The notes under the pieces are model-generated. The model saw only the letters and a program-made list of their open reading frames with translations, searched no databases and was not told the DNA's origin. Shown piece by piece: positions 5,822 to 6,521 of a stretch of DNA of 6,521 nucleotides (the stretch's first letter is position 1; each line of letters begins with the position of its first letter). The stretch is from assembly GCA_024543015.1 (NCBI GenBank), contig JAMXCY010000060.1, positions 1-6,521 on the forward strand, read 5' to 3'. The position numbers and the translations under genes were made by a program. Origin of the DNA: Candidatus Omnitrophota bacterium. Lineage in GTDB: Bacteria > Omnitrophota > Gorgyraeia > JAFGHF01.

Positions 5822-6521
5822 CTTGCGATTGCCAACGCTTCGTCTAATATTGTTATAGCTTTATCTATTTCCTTTTTTGATACTCCTAACTGCGGCATTA
5901 TACGTAATACAGTGCCCTGGGTGCAATTAATTAAGAGCTTCTCTTTTAGGCATCGCTCATATATTGGTTTAGCTTCTTGGTACAGTTGAACTCCTAACAT
6001 TAAGCCTTTGCCTCTGATTTCTTCTATTATATGATATTTTTCTTTTAAATGCGCTAACTTTTTATATAAATATGCGCCCATCTTTTGCGTGTTGGCCAAG
6101 AGCTTTTCTTTTTCTATGGCCTGAAAAACCGCTAAGCTGCAGGCGCAGGCTAAGGGGCTTCCGCCAAATGTAGAAGCATGTGTGCCGGCTTTTAATGTAT
6201 CGGCAATTCTTTTTTGGGCCACAATGGCCCCAATGGGGAAACCGCCTCCTAAGGACTTGGCCAAAGTCATCACATCTGGCTGGACTTGATAGTGCTGATA
6301 GCAAAACATCTTCCCGGTCCTACCCATCCCTGTTTGCACCTCATCAAAAATTAAAAGCAGGTCTAATCTGTTGCACAGCTTCCTTACTCTTCTAACATAA
6401 TCTAAGTCGGCTACATTGATGCCCCCTTCGCCCTGAATCAGTTCTAACATTACGGCAACAGTCTTTTTGCCAATTTTTGCTTTTAATGCACTAAAATTAT
6501 TAAAAGGCACTTGTATAAAAC
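5818..6521 (-). CDS. argD: Acetylornithine aminotransferase, C-terminal part (5' end outside the window)
   Basis: The frame is open to the window edge, giving 233 full codons of a protein normally near 400 residues, so about the first 40% is missing. ArgD is a PLP-dependent class-III aminotransferase that makes N-acetylornithine from N-acetylglutamate semialdehyde and glutamate. In visible-residue numbering it shows LELIQGEGG (25-33), IFDEVQTGMGRTG with the PLP-ring aspartate Asp59 (57-69), the PLP lysine Lys88 in LAKSLGGGFPIGA (86-98), HASTFGGSPLACA (114-126), RGKGLMLGV (169-177) and RIMPQLGVSKKEID (206-219). A GTG at 6510 is in frame, but it is an internal valine, not the start, because family sequence continues upstream of it (F-I-Q-V-P-F-N). 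ArgD-type enzymes often also act as N-succinyldiaminopimelate aminotransferase. This might matter here because diaminopimelate genes share the operon, but the sequence does not prove that role. It ends in a 4-nt overlap with argF. Confidence 0.95.
   Translation of the reverse strand, partial: FIQVPFNNFSALKAKIGKKTVAVMLELIQGEGGINVADLDYVRRVRKLCNRLDLLLIFDEVQTGMGRTGKMFCYQHYQVQPDVMTLAKSLGGGFPIGAIVAQKRIADTLKAGTHASTFGGSPLACACSLAVFQAIEKEKLLANTQKMGAYLYKKLAHLKEKYHIIEEIRGKGLMLGVQLYQEAKPIYERCLKEKLLINCTQGTVLRIMPQLGVSKKEIDKAITILDEALAIAR

Noticed and set aside
6508..6510. GTG as the start of a short aminotransferase gene.
   Set aside because: ArgD family sequence continues in frame upstream to the window edge, and the domain would be truncated; it is an internal valine codon.
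1..6521. A hidden defence system, mobile element, CRISPR array or RNA gene.
   Set aside because: Nearly every base lies in one of seven conserved biosynthetic genes; no gap exceeds 10 bp and no such signature was seen on either strand.

Overview
The window is part of one minus-strand amino-acid biosynthesis operon. Read in the direction of transcription (right to left) it holds argD (5' end cut by the window), argF, argG, argH, lysA, dapF and dapA (3' end cut by the window). There is no RNA gene, mobile element, CRISPR array or intergenic region to speak of: the longest gap between genes is 10 bp, four of the six junctions overlap, and no promoter or terminator is visible inside. All seven products are recognisable from motifs and from family-like length.

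The right half (about 2348-6521) makes arginine: ArgD supplies N-acetylornithine, ArgF turns ornithine into citrulline, ArgG makes argininosuccinate and ArgH releases arginine and fumarate. The left half (1-2346) belongs to the diaminopimelate/lysine pathway: DapA starts it from pyruvate and aspartate semialdehyde, DapF makes meso-diaminopimelate, and LysA decarboxylates that to lysine. meso-Diaminopimelate is also the usual cross-linking residue of Gram-negative-type peptidoglycan, so the operon would serve both amino-acid supply and wall building. The remaining arg genes (argB, argC, argJ) presumably lie upstream, and dapB plus an aminotransferase step downstream. Both are outside the window and are inferred only.

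The organism is a moderately low-GC bacterium with strong AGGAGG-type ribosome binding sites. The arg-lysA-dapF-dapA order, the protein flavour and the odd short repeats recall uncultured lineages such as Candidatus Omnitrophota. That is an impression from memory, not a demonstrated assignment.

The most unusual signal is a set of short tandem arrays with a 7-bp period lying inside coding sequence. Two related arrays (unit AATACGR on the coding strand), each with five clear units, sit in frame in lysA and dapF. They encode variants of the same seven-residue peptide cycle (N-T-K-Y-E-I-R-like) in variable linkers of both enzymes. A third array of different, AT-rich units, also 7-bp periodic, sits in argH. 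They look like a dispersed repeat that has entered essential genes without breaking them.
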